A DNA stretch of 64,000 bases from positions 308,593 through 372,592 of the forward strand of contig DF239027.1 in the NCBI GenBank assembly GCA_000507305.1. The letters run 5' to 3'. The position numbers were made by a program, and so were the translations under genes. The notes beneath the pieces were generated by a model. That model searched no databases. It saw nothing but the letters and a program-made list of their open reading frames with translations, and was not told the DNA's origin. Source of the stretch: Breviolum minutum Mf 1.05b.01. Its lineage: Eukaryota; Sar; Dinophyceae; Suessiales; Symbiodiniaceae. Positions 24,069 through 31,896 of the stretch are shown one piece after another; the stretch's first letter is position 1, and every line of letters starts with the position of its first letter.

Positions 24069-24887
24069 ATGAGTGGCAAGTGTGCTAAGTGCAAAACTTG
24101 CCCTAGGGAAGGTTCGGACAGCTGGTGCTTGGGTTGCAGCTCCTGGGAAAGCATCGGAAGAGATCTTTGTGCCAGGTGGGACGGTCCAGCTGGCATCAGG
24201 CAAATTGCCAACAGCCTTGCTGTCAATTGTGCCCGTGAGATCCGTGCTTTACGGGGTTTGGGAGCTGGACTTCACCTTGCTCCTGGGCCAAAAGCTGGGA
24301 CTAAGGTAAAGGAAGAACCAATTGAACAGCGTCCCCTGGCCAAGGGTCCTCCCCCAGGACTTTCAGCCAAAGCGAAGGCTGCACCTGCTGAGGAGAGCGA
24401 GTACAGCTTCGAGGAGGAAGAAGAGTCTGAAGAAGAAGGAGCAACCCTTGCATCAGCTGTTGATCCCCGGCCGTCCTTGCCTCGTTCCCGCGTTCCTCGA
24501 ACCGACGCTTCCCCCGTGGGAGCTGGTCTGCCCTCTGGTGCTGGTGAGAGCCGGGCTCCAGTGCCAGCTGATTTCAATCGTGCTGGTGGTGTGAAAGGTG
24601 AAAGAAGAAGCGAAGATCGAAGCAGAGAGAGGAGCCGAAGAAGAGGAGGTGATCGAAGGCGAGATCATTCACGTGATCATCACAAAGAAAAGAAGTCTAG
24701 GAAAGAGAAGGAGGATAGGAAGGAACACAAGCAGTCGGGAGACAAGAGAAGAAAGAGGAAGCGAGGAGGCCGAAAGCACCAGCGACTTGCTAGGTTGGCT
24801 ACGGATCCCCACTTGGATCATCACAGGAAGTTGTCAGACGATTTCCTTCGAAGGCGAGATCAATTGCCTAGAGACCCCTTACCGTAA
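24069..24887 (+). CDS. Retrotransposon ORF1: Cys-rich, Arg/Ser-rich basic protein (272 aa)
   Basis: First ORF of the element, with ATG 2 nt after repeat A1. The N-terminus carries C5-x2-C8-x2-C11 and C20-x2-C23 with a further C34, a pattern that could bind zinc. Residues about 110-125 are a Glu-rich acidic run, 130-195 are Pro/Ala/Ser-rich, and 195-260 are strongly basic with RS/RE/KR-type dipeptides like low-complexity RNA-binding or nuclear tails. I recognise no named family. It is followed 11 nt later by the gag-like ORF2. It may be a nucleic-acid-binding accessory protein or the front half of a split gag. Its TAA stop at 24885-24887 is clear and no frameshift is visible. Function is inferred only from composition and position. 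Confidence 0.75.
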   Translation: MSGKCAKCKTCPREGSDSWCLGCSSWESIGRDLCARWDGPAGIRQIANSLAVNCAREIRALRGLGAGLHLAPGPKAGTKVKEEPIEQRPLAKGPPPGLSAKAKAAPAEESEYSFEEEEESEEEGATLASAVDPRPSLPRSRVPRTDASPVGAGLPSGAGESRAPVPADFNRAGGVKGERRSEDRSRERSRRRGGDRRRDHSRDHHKEKKSRKEKEDRKEHKQSGDKRRKRKRGGRKHQRLARLATDPHLDHHRKLSDDFLRRRDQLPRDPLP

Positions 24888-24898
24888 AGGTTAGGCTG

Positions 24899-26785
24899 AT
24901 GGCTGAGGAAGAAAAGGGAGAGAGAGGAAGCAGACCACCTGAGGGTGATCTGATAGCGGAAGGAGAAGGAACATGGGAAGACTTTCGAGTCGAGGCTGGA
25001 GAGATCTTGGAGTTCTCCCTTCGGTTGGAAGGAGAAGAAGGAGAACCCGCTCGATGCGCTTTGTTGGTGAACGAGGTAAAGACAGAGGATGGAGAGACAA
25101 TCTACTATGGTCGTTTTATAGGTTCCACAGATGTTCAAAAGAATCGAGAGTTTGGAAAGAGCATCAATGTGAAGAATCAAGGAGTGAAGAAGGGATCTCC
25201 TACAGGTGCTACAACAAAAGGAGGATCCTACGCAGCTCACTTCACATTGGCGAGATGGTGGAGCTTGAAGAGCTTCCCAACGACGTATCTAAAGCCCTGG
25301 GGACAACTGGTGCTTGACGAAGCTCTGGGTTTGGTAGGACCTGGGGCAAAGGACACTCCACCCAAAAGAGCGAAGCCACGAAGGAGAGCTCCTCCGAAAG
25401 GCCCCGAGGACAAAGGACCAAGAGGTGGTCCTGGAGAGAGGACGGAGCCGGTTGGAGGAGAGAGAAGCAGAAGGAAGAGGCCACCAGGAGGAACCCGGAG
25501 AGATGGTCGAGGAGATACGGTTCAAGGAGATGGAGCTCGAGATGCACTTCGCGCGAAGCTCAAAGGTTTGAAGCAGAGACTTTTGGGGAATCGGCGAGAA
25601 GATCAAGAGGCTATCATAGAAGTGGAAGAGTCAGAGGATGGTGGTTCAGAGTTCGAGCCTTCAGACTCTGCAGCGGATCGGAAGACTCGGAAGGTGGAGC
25701 TAGGCACAGGCTCAAAGCTAAACCCTTACGAGTCAAGGCTGGCCATCGGAGATTGGAGCCTCCCAGGGGGTCCAAAAGAAAGCACTATGAGGACAACCTG
25801 GCCAGTGAAGAAGGAGAAGTTGAAGAAGAAGCACATCACAGAGCCGAAGAGCAAGAGGAGGAGATCATCGCTGCTGGCAATCGCCGAGCAACGAGAAGAG
25901 GAGAACCGAAAGAGGCGAAGCAGTTCAAAGAAGGCGAAGAAGAAAAACAAGACACCCGGGGCAAAGGCGCTGGTGAGACTTCTCAATGGAAAGAGGGTGA
26001 GAACAAAGGACAAGGATGGAGGAAGCAGCCCCTCAGGGAGTGGATCGACAGAGGATGGAGGGTCGGAGGAAGAGGAGTCGTCATCAGAGAGCGAGGTGAC
26101 AGCTCCCCTCAAGAAGCGATCCTTGAAGCACCCCGGCTCCATCCTGAGACTGCTGATCTCACATGCTACCGAAGCCCTGGATCAATCAGCTACGTTGGAG
26201 ATGGACAAGGAATCAGCAGTGACCGGAGGAATCAAGATGGTGACCTACTTCAACCTGCTGGTGCGTCCGAACTTCAGTCAAGGCAGCAGAGACCTGAAAG
26301 AGATGCACCTATTGGCCGTGTGCTTGGACCAATTGAGGAGCGGACAGTTGAAGCAACTGGCGGACTCCCTCAGTGCCAGGTTTCTGGCCTTGCATTGCGC
26401 TGCAGTGGAAGGCTCATGGGCGGCAGCGAAGCACTTGGAGTTGCATCCTCTAGAGGCCGTTCAGTCCGCCCCCACGGAGGTCCTTCTGAGTGCAAGGAAG
26501 CACGCGAAGCTGATTCAGAAAAGCCAAGGCAGCGGAGACGGCCATTCGTGGTCAAGAGGAGGAGGCTCATGGAACTCTTGGAAAGGAGGAGACTGGAACG
26601 AGGATGCCCGCCGCAAGGGCAAAGGAGGAAAAGGCACGGGTGGAAAGAAAGGCAAAGGGAAAGGAGATGGTTGGAAATCGAACGACTGGAACAATTGGAA
26701 CGACAGGAATCGAGATTGGTGGAAGGATCAGAAGGATGCAAAAGACAACAAGAGCGAGAAGGAGAAGGATGCCAAGAAGGCGTGA
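24899..26785 (+). CDS. Retrotransposon ORF2: gag-like protein (628 aa)
   Basis: Starts ATG 11 nt after ORF1. Residues about 25-140 form a mixed hydrophobic/charged globular region. Residues 150-400 are low-complexity, rich in Lys, Arg, Glu and Ser. About 405-540 is a predicted helical segment (for example LKEMHLLAVCLDQLRSGQ and LSARFLALHCAAVEGSW) resembling capsid-like helices in dinoflagellate retroelement gags. The tail (545-628) is Gly/Lys/Trp/Asn-rich with GGSWNSWKGGDW-like repeats, consistent with RNA binding; there is no CCHC knuckle. Its TGA stop overlaps the pol ATG by one base (TGATG, 26783-26787), suggesting stop-start coupling. The gag role is inferred from position ahead of pol and composition, not from a recognised domain. 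Confidence 0.8.
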   Translation: MAEEEKGERGSRPPEGDLIAEGEGTWEDFRVEAGEILEFSLRLEGEEGEPARCALLVNEVKTEDGETIYYGRFIGSTDVQKNREFGKSINVKNQGVKKGSPTGATTKGGSYAAHFTLARWWSLKSFPTTYLKPWGQLVLDEALGLVGPGAKDTPPKRAKPRRRAPPKGPEDKGPRGGPGERTEPVGGERSRRKRPPGGTRRDGRGDTVQGDGARDALRAKLKGLKQRLLGNRREDQEAIIEVEESEDGGSEFEPSDSAADRKTRKVELGTGSKLNPYESRLAIGDWSLPGGPKESTMRTTWPVKKEKLKKKHITEPKSKRRRSSLLAIAEQREEENRKRRSSSKKAKKKNKTPGAKALVRLLNGKRVRTKDKDGGSSPSGSGSTEDGGSEEEESSSESEVTAPLKKRSLKHPGSILRLLISHATEALDQSATLEMDKESAVTGGIKMVTYFNLLVRPNFSQGSRDLKEMHLLAVCLDQLRSGQLKQLADSLSARFLALHCAAVEGSWAAAKHLELHPLEAVQSAPTEVLLSARKHAKLIQKSQGSGDGHSWSRGGGSWNSWKGGDWNEDARRKGKGGKGTGGKKGKGKGDGWKSNDWNNWNDRNRDWWKDQKDAKDNKSEKEKDAKKA

Positions 26786-29700
26786 TGGCAGTGGAACCTG
26801 CCGAGAAAGACTATGAAAGAAGTTATGAGGGGGGTAAGGATGCCCCTTTGATGAGGGAAGGTTTCCGAGACTTCCGTAGGATTGCGGAGGTTGGCAAAAG
26901 TCTGAAGGAGATCGGTTGTCTCCTTTGCTGGCTGGTGCTGGCAGCAGAATCAGAGGTTGAGAGAAGACGGTATTCGAGAGGAGTATGGTCTATTCTTAGC
27001 GGGCTGAATGCTGGCTCATCGGCCGTGCATCGGCTCCCAAAGGGAGTCTTTCCACTACGGTTGGGTGGCATGGTTTCTTTGATGGAGGAGTTCCGTAAGA
27101 GGAATTTCTCTGAGGTCCGTGAGTCCCGATTTGTGGAGCTCTGGGCTGAAGATGCCTGGCTATTCAACACTATACAGGTGATGAATTATTTGCATGGAAG
27201 CCGAGCGATGAGTAGACGTCGCTGGCGAGCTGTGGACCTAGAAGCTGTGGAAAGCCTACGTGGGGCAGTCAAAAGGACTCTTGCCCAGGACACTACCGTG
27301 GAGCGTTCCGCTGATGAGGTCCAAAAAGAGCTGTCGCGCCGATTTCTTTCTTACAGTGCAAAAGAAGTCCCAAAAATGGAAGTCCTTACAGTGGCCCAAG
27401 TTTTGCCTGCTCTTCCCCCTATAGGCCATGGTGGTTGTATCCCTGTTACAGACTGGTTGGAAGGTAATACCAAAACTTTCATGAATTCCCCAAAGGAATG
27501 CATCTGTCCAGATGTTGGACAAGTGTTGCCAAAGCTTCAAGCAAAAGTGCATATTGCCGAAAAGGATAAGCAAGCCCTTTGTGAGCTCCTTTGTGAACGG
27601 GGGGTTTGCACCTGGGTCAAGGAGAGTGAGGTTTTTAGGTATCGTAATCAAAGAGTGCTCAACGGCATGTTTGGGGTTCCCAAGTCAAGTACCCTTCCTG
27701 ATGGACGAGCTTGCTTGCGCTGTATAATGAACTTGATACCTAGCAACTCAACTATGATTCAGTTGGAGGGATGTGTCCGTGAACTACCTGGTATCACACA
27801 GTATCTTAGCATCACATTGGCTGAAGGCGAGAGTATTCAGATGTTCCAGAGTGACATGGTATCGGCCTTCTACCTTTTCCGACTACCTACAGTCTGGCAC
27901 AAATTCCTTTGTTTCAACATTTGCTTCGATGGGAAGCACATAGGCAAAACTCCTGGAAATCGCTACTATCTTGCTTGCAGTGTATTACCTATGGGATGGA
28001 CTTCAGCTGTAAGTGTCATGCAGGAACTCTCGACCCAGCTACTAGTGAGATGGGGGCTAGACACGGAAAGACAGATCAAACGTACCAAACCTATACCTGG
28101 TTGGCTTACCACGATTCTGAGAAAGGCTTCATCTGAAGGCTCCCACTGGTGGCATGTGTACTTAGATAACTTCTTTAGTGGTGAACGTATTTTGGAAGGA
28201 GAAAAGGCAGTAGGAGGAGAGAGGCTCCATCTTGGAGCAGAGGCTGCCTGGGCAGACGCTAAAGTATTGTCATCAGAGAAGAAGAAATCAACTTTTCTTA
28301 CAAGTACTGATGAGCTAGGAGCTAGATTTGATGGTAATCAACAGACTTTAGGAGCGAGCGGCGAACGTTTGATTAAACTTCTGCAAGCCACCTCAATAGT
28401 GCTCTCGGAAACGGCGGTGCAAAGAAAGTGGCTACAAGTTATTGCCGGCCGCTGGGTACACGTCATGCAGTTCAAGCGCATGGGTATGTCCATCTTACAC
28501 AAAATATGGAAATGGATCAGTGGGAAACGCTTAGGTGGACGCGGCGTATTAAAAGCTAGGGAGGAGCTTTTCATGTGTATGATGGGTATTTGTGTCTTTC
28601 ACACCTTTCTAGGTAGCGGTATAAGTGCTGTGGCAAGCGCCAGTGATGCGTCTAATCGAGGAGGTGCCGTTGGAGCTGCTGATACCCTTACTAGTGAAGG
28701 TGAAGCCTTCATTGCCGCCTCTGAGAAATTGCAAGTCTCTCCTAATCCAAAAGTTCCTGTTCTGGTGGTGTCAATGTTTAATGGCATTGGGGCAGCATTT
28801 AGGTGCTATGATGTTCTAGGAGTCGAACCGGCAGGGCTTATTTCGTTCGAAATCTTTCCTCCTGCTAATAGGGTGTGCTCTAGAAGGTGGCCGCATGCAA
28901 CTTTTTGCAACGACGTAAAGGACATTGACATCAGCACAGTTAGGCAATGGCTTTTTAGATATCCTCACATTACACAGCTGCACTTGTGGGCTGGATTCCC
29001 ATGCGTAGACCTCTCCTCTGTTCGGTTTGGCCGTAAAAACCTTCGGGGCAAGGACAGCGGTCTCTTCTTTGAAATCCTGCGTGTGTTGCGTTTGATTAGG
29101 GAGGTTTTTGGAAGTCGAGTCCGAGTCTATTTCTTTATCGAGAATGTCTCTTCAATGGACCCAAGCGCCGCTGAAGAAATTTCGGAAGCGCTAGGAGTAC
29201 GTCCTTATAAGTTGCAATGTGCTGACGTGGTCCCCGTATCACGGCCCCGGTATTGCTGGAGCAATACAACCCTGAATGGGCTGCCAGGACTTGGGATTGT
29301 AGAGAAAAGCTACTTCGCCGAGGTAACTATGCAGGGTCCCTTTCCTCATACTTCTCAGTGGTTACGGCCTGATTCCACCTGGGAGTATGCGTCTTCTGGG
29401 GTGGTTTTTCCTACGTGTATGAAATGTGTGGCTAAATCCGAGCCTCCCCCTGCTCCGGCAGGCATCAGTCGATGTGACTCCCACACAATATCTAGATGGG
29501 AATGTGACGAATTCAGGTACCCACCTTATCAGTATAAACCTGAATATATCATTTGGTCTTCTCGTGGATGGCGTCTGCTTGATTCACAAGAAAGAGAACT
29601 CCTGCATGGCTTCGGTTTTGATCATACCTCTCCTTGTCTTTCAGCAAGCGACATCAAGCGCAGCCTCCAGCAATATGAAGATTTAAGATGTACTTTGGTA

Positions 29701-30324
29701 GGTGACTGCTTCAGCGTCTTTTCCTTTGTCATATTTCCTTGGGCTGCTTTGAAAGAGTTTCTACCCGAATTTGATTATGCTCATTTGTGGAACAGAATGG
29801 GCATGGCTCCAGGTTTTTGCGCCCCCTTTTGGTCAAAAGCACCTCTTGAGAGGAAACTCAACTATGGTCTCTACAAGCCACTCACGACAAGCGTTAACGA
29901 CTTGACAAGGCTTCTTCTAACTAAGGTAAACCATACGGGGTCGGACGTTAGGGTCACCACTGGCCAGATCATGGCTCCTAAAGCTTTTCCCCGTCAAAGT
30001 GCTTCTCCTCACTGGTGGAATTGGAAACCTATTTTTCATTCCAGGTGGCAAACACAAGAACATATTAACCTTCTTGAAATGCGAGCAATCATGCTGGCTC
30101 TTAGGTGGAGAGTTTGTCACTTGAAAGAAGCCGATGTTCGTTTTTGTCACCTTACTGACAGCTATGTTTGCATGAGTGTCTTATCAAAGGGCCGCAGTAG
30201 TAGTGATATGCTCATGGTGGTTTTACGCAAAGTTGCAGCTTTCTGCCTATGTTTTGGACTACTACCTATTTTATTGCATGTCGAATCTACCGAAAATCCA
30301 ACAGACGAAGCTAGTAGAGCCTAG
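26785..30324 (+). CDS. Retrotransposon pol: reverse transcriptase / RNase H / DNMT3-like cytosine methyltransferase (1179 aa)
   Basis: The ATG overlaps the ORF2 stop as TGATG; the frame stays open upstream to 25753 but without an ATG that would suit a start. RT (about residues 255-520): SDMVSAFYLFRLP holds motif A Asp357, LPMGWTSAV is motif B (Gly404), and motif C reads YLDNF (Asp461, Asn462), so the second Asp of the usual YxDD is Asn. A connection region leads to ASDASNRGGAV (Asp621), which looks like RNase H strand 1. Residues 657-985 are a C5-methyltransferase. NLLEMRAIMLALRW (Glu1098), HLTDSYVCMSVL (Asp1125) and ENPTDEASR (Asp1174) then complete an RNase H. The methyltransferase therefore interrupts RNase H. 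It ends TAG 2 nt before the recombinase ATG. The RT should copy element RNA; the methyltransferase could mark the new DNA (inference). Confidence 0.92.
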   Translation: MAVEPAEKDYERSYEGGKDAPLMREGFRDFRRIAEVGKSLKEIGCLLCWLVLAAESEVERRRYSRGVWSILSGLNAGSSAVHRLPKGVFPLRLGGMVSLMEEFRKRNFSEVRESRFVELWAEDAWLFNTIQVMNYLHGSRAMSRRRWRAVDLEAVESLRGAVKRTLAQDTTVERSADEVQKELSRRFLSYSAKEVPKMEVLTVAQVLPALPPIGHGGCIPVTDWLEGNTKTFMNSPKECICPDVGQVLPKLQAKVHIAEKDKQALCELLCERGVCTWVKESEVFRYRNQRVLNGMFGVPKSSTLPDGRACLRCIMNLIPSNSTMIQLEGCVRELPGITQYLSITLAEGESIQMFQSDMVSAFYLFRLPTVWHKFLCFNICFDGKHIGKTPGNRYYLACSVLPMGWTSAVSVMQELSTQLLVRWGLDTERQIKRTKPIPGWLTTILRKASSEGSHWWHVYLDNFFSGERILEGEKAVGGERLHLGAEAAWADAKVLSSEKKKSTFLTSTDELGARFDGNQQTLGASGERLIKLLQATSIVLSETAVQRKWLQVIAGRWVHVMQFKRMGMSILHKIWKWISGKRLGGRGVLKAREELFMCMMGICVFHTFLGSGISAVASASDASNRGGAVGAADTLTSEGEAFIAASEKLQVSPNPKVPVLVVSMFNGIGAAFRCYDVLGVEPAGLISFEIFPPANRVCSRRWPHATFCNDVKDIDISTVRQWLFRYPHITQLHLWAGFPCVDLSSVRFGRKNLRGKDSGLFFEILRVLRLIREVFGSRVRVYFFIENVSSMDPSAAEEISEALGVRPYKLQCADVVPVSRPRYCWSNTTLNGLPGLGIVEKSYFAEVTMQGPFPHTSQWLRPDSTWEYASSGVVFPTCMKCVAKSEPPPAPAGISRCDSHTISRWECDEFRYPPYQYKPEYIIWSSRGWRLLDSQERELLHGFGFDHTSPCLSASDIKRSLQQYEDLRCTLVGDCFSVFSFVIFPWAALKEFLPEFDYAHLWNRMGMAPGFCAPFWSKAPLERKLNYGLYKPLTTSVNDLTRLLLTKVNHTGSDVRVTTGQIMAPKAFPRQSASPHWWNWKPIFHSRWQTQEHINLLEMRAIMLALRWRVCHLKEADVRFCHLTDSYVCMSVLSKGRSSSDMLMVVLRKVAAFCLCFGLLPILLHVESTENPTDEASRA
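27550..28332 (+). other. Reverse transcriptase domain within pol
   Basis: Pol residues about 256-516. Landmarks are NGMFGVPKS (fingers), RACLRCIMNLIPSN, SDMVSAFYLFRLP (motif A), LPMGWTSAV (motif B) and HVYLDNFFSGE (motif C). The LPMGW form of motif B and the pairing with a downstream tyrosine recombinase fit DIRS-order RTs. Motif C is YLDN rather than YxDD. Confidence 0.9.
28753..29739 (+). other. DNMT3-like C5 cytosine methyltransferase domain within pol
   Basis: Pol residues about 657-985, with the C5-methyltransferase motifs in order. MFNGIGA (665-670 area) is the SAM-binding motif I. SFEIFPPANR is motif II. AGFPCVDLSSV is motif IV, with the catalytic Cys740. FFIENVSSM is motif VI, the Glu786-Asn787-Val. 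VSRPRYCWSN is motif VIII. A target-recognition stretch with four Cys follows, then RELLHGFGF (motif IX-like) and LVGDCFSV (motif X-like). PC-x-D-L-S and the F-x-E-N-V context match the DNMT3 family better than DNMT1, which has PCQ-x-x-S. No PWWP or ADD reader domain is present. All key catalytic residues are present, so activity is plausible. Confidence 0.9.
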
Positions 30325-30326
30325 CC

Positions 30327-31268
30327 ATGGGTAAATACTTTGCTGGCACCACTGGTCGCCGCGCAAGGGCCAAACTTCGCAAGGGCCTCGTTCTTACAGA
30401 AATTGGAGTCTCGAAACCCACCCATGTTCGCTACTCTACTGCAGTGACCCAGATCTTTCGAGTGATTGAAGGAGCCACCACAATGGAGCAAATTGATGAT
30501 CTCATCTCAGATTGGATTCAGGAAAAGTTCTCCAAAGGTGAACCCATCAACATTGCAGCAGATGCTCTTAGTGGTATACATCATTTTATCCCACTCACAC
30601 GTAAGAAACTTCCAATGTCGTGGAAGGTATTCGGCATATGGAGGAAATACGAGATCCCAAGCCGTGCACCTCCGATCACTTCTGATCTGGTGCTGGCAAT
30701 GTCGAGTTACCATTTCCAAAAAGGAAATTTCACTTTTGGAGCCTTATTACTACTTGCCTTCCACTGTTTCTTGAGGACAGGAGAAATCTTGCAACTGAAA
30801 GTTTCCGACTTTGGGCTAGGCCCTGAAAAAGGGATCGTTAGAATTCCCCGCTCCAAAGGCGGTGTGCGTCGCAACATGGTGGAAAGCATCACCATTGAAG
30901 ACACCACAGTACTTGATGCTCTTGAAGAACTTTTTGACTTGAAAAAGTCACTTGGTCTACAACGTCTTCCGTTGTGGACAGGCTCAGGGCAATCTTTTAG
31001 GGGTCTTTTCTATAAAACGTGTCGTATATTTTTCGTGACACACCTTAATTTCAGGTGCTACTCCCTTAGACGGGGAGGCGCGACAGCCTATTGGCAGGCG
31101 TGCGGCTCTTTAGATAAAGTGCTGCTTCGTGGAAGGTGGCAAAGCACAGGAGTTGCTAGAATATATTTATGCGACGCCCTGAGCCAACTTCCTTCACTTA
31201 AGGCCTCGGTTGCTACAAAGCAAATGCTGCAGCAATATCTACCTTTCTTTGAGTCGCCCCAGCGCTGA
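30327..31268 (+). CDS. Retrotransposon tyrosine recombinase (313 aa)
   Basis: ATG 2 nt after the pol stop. The N-terminal 110 residues resemble a SAM-like core-binding domain. The catalytic half shows FLRTGEILQL (Arg150), a beta-hairpin Lys (SKGG, Lys177), YSLRRGGATAYW (Arg248, with Tyr245 where the family usually has His), GRW (Trp271 at the His/Trp position) and ARIYL (Tyr280, the nucleophile). Order and spacing fit a functional R-K-[H]-R-W-Y set. In Ngaro/DIRS elements this enzyme integrates a circular cDNA between short matching sequences; the lack of target duplication here agrees. Length is somewhat short for the family but complete. The relationship to phage integrases is through the shared fold only; gene order, host context and the split repeats mark it as the retroelement's recombinase. 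Confidence 0.93.
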   Translation: MGKYFAGTTGRRARAKLRKGLVLTEIGVSKPTHVRYSTAVTQIFRVIEGATTMEQIDDLISDWIQEKFSKGEPINIAADALSGIHHFIPLTRKKLPMSWKVFGIWRKYEIPSRAPPITSDLVLAMSSYHFQKGNFTFGALLLLAFHCFLRTGEILQLKVSDFGLGPEKGIVRIPRSKGGVRRNMVESITIEDTTVLDALEELFDLKKSLGLQRLPLWTGSGQSFRGLFYKTCRIFFVTHLNFRCYSLRRGGATAYWQACGSLDKVLLRGRWQSTGVARIYLCDALSQLPSLKASVATKQMLQQYLPFFESPQR

Positions 31269-31299
31269 GCACTGAGTCGAGCCGCAAGCGGGGAGACGT

Positions 31300-31505
31300 G
31301 GAAGAGACCAGACACTTGACCTCTTTTGAGTCAGTCCTGCTGTTTGGACTTCTATAAATTCACAAAAGAAGCACATATGTGCAGGGTTCTGCTATCATGA
31401 ACCAGAAATTTCTGGCATATGCCAAGTCAGATTTTTGGGAGTGCACAGATTGCACAGTAACTCCCTCATGCACGGCACAGCAAAAGAGAATAGCTGCTGA
31501 ATCCA
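31300..31505 (+). repeat. Split direct repeat B1
   Basis: 206 bp beginning GGAAGAGACCAGACACTTG and ending GCTGAATCCA, identical to B2 at 31610-31815. It starts 31 nt after the recombinase stop and directly abuts A2. The B1/A2 join reproduces the junction expected in the circular intermediate. Confidence 0.93.
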
Positions 31506-31579
31506 TGATTGTCGTCTCGACGTCTTGGATGAAGTGCTAATGATTGTATTGCTGTTTGGGCTTATAGCTAACTGCTAGG
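31506..31579 (+). repeat. Split direct repeat A2
   Basis: Identical 74-bp copy of A1, directly after B1. A 30-nt unique spacer (31580-31609) separates it from B2. Confidence 0.93.
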
Positions 31580-31609
31580 CCCACTGCCACCCAGCCCGTG
31601 AATTTGTAA

Positions 31610-31815
31610 GGAAGAGACCAGACACTTGACCTCTTTTGAGTCAGTCCTGCTGTTTGGACTTCTATAAATTCACAAAAGAAGCACATATGTGCAGGGTTCT
31701 GCTATCATGAACCAGAAATTTCTGGCATATGCCAAGTCAGATTTTTGGGAGTGCACAGATTGCACAGTAACTCCCTCATGCACGGCACAGCAAAAGAGAA
31801 TAGCTGCTGAATCCA
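31610..31815 (+). repeat. Split direct repeat B2 (right end of the retrotransposon)
   Basis: Identical 206-bp copy of B1. It ends ATCCA immediately before the right part of the interrupted foldback element (ATACTTTTTATTTTCACCCC). Confidence 0.93.
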
Positions 31816-31896
31816 ATACTTTTTATTTTCACCCCTACATGGGGAAATGATCCAATTTGACTAATATTTTTCAAATGGATTGAAACCACCACCTAG
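31816..31896 (+). repeat. Right part of the interrupted family-2 foldback element
   Basis: Starts ATACTTTTTATTTTCACCCC and ends TTGAAACCACCACCTAG. Joined to 23976-23992 it restores a full-length element with no base gained or lost against other copies. Confidence 0.88.

Larger units (their letters stand above)
23993..31815 (+). mobile_element. DIRS/Ngaro-type tyrosine-recombinase retrotransposon carrying a DNA methyltransferase
   Basis: Complete 7.8-kb element. Seen: a 74-bp repeat A1 at the left end, four plus-strand ORFs, then B1 (206 bp), A2 (74 bp), a 30-nt spacer and B2 (206 bp). A1 equals A2 and B1 equals B2 with no difference I can find by reading. This A1-genes-B1-A2-B2 order is the split-direct-repeat layout of Ngaro/PAT-type elements, which insert a circular DNA by tyrosine recombinase and leave no target duplication. 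The ORFs encode a Cys/RS-rich protein, a gag-like protein, RT-RNase H-methyltransferase, and the recombinase. All are open, and with identical repeats this suggests a young, possibly active copy. The flanks are the two parts of a family-2 foldback element (23976-23992 and 31816-31896). Retrotransposon-borne DNMTs have been reported from dinoflagellates (recalled, unchecked). Confidence 0.93.

Noticed and set aside
24272..25606. Antisense open frames opposite ORF1 and ORF2
   Set aside because: Ser/Pro/Leu-rich shadows of the Arg/Glu-rich coding strand.
25753..26784. Extension of the pol frame 344 codons upstream of the ATG
   Set aside because: It overlaps the gag-like ORF in another frame, is low-complexity Arg/Glu sequence, and starts without ATG. 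The TGATG overlap gives a better start at 26785.
30327..31268. Phage or bacterial integrase gene
   Set aside because: Although the fold is shared, split repeats, RT, RNase H and gene order identify it as the retrotransposon recombinase.
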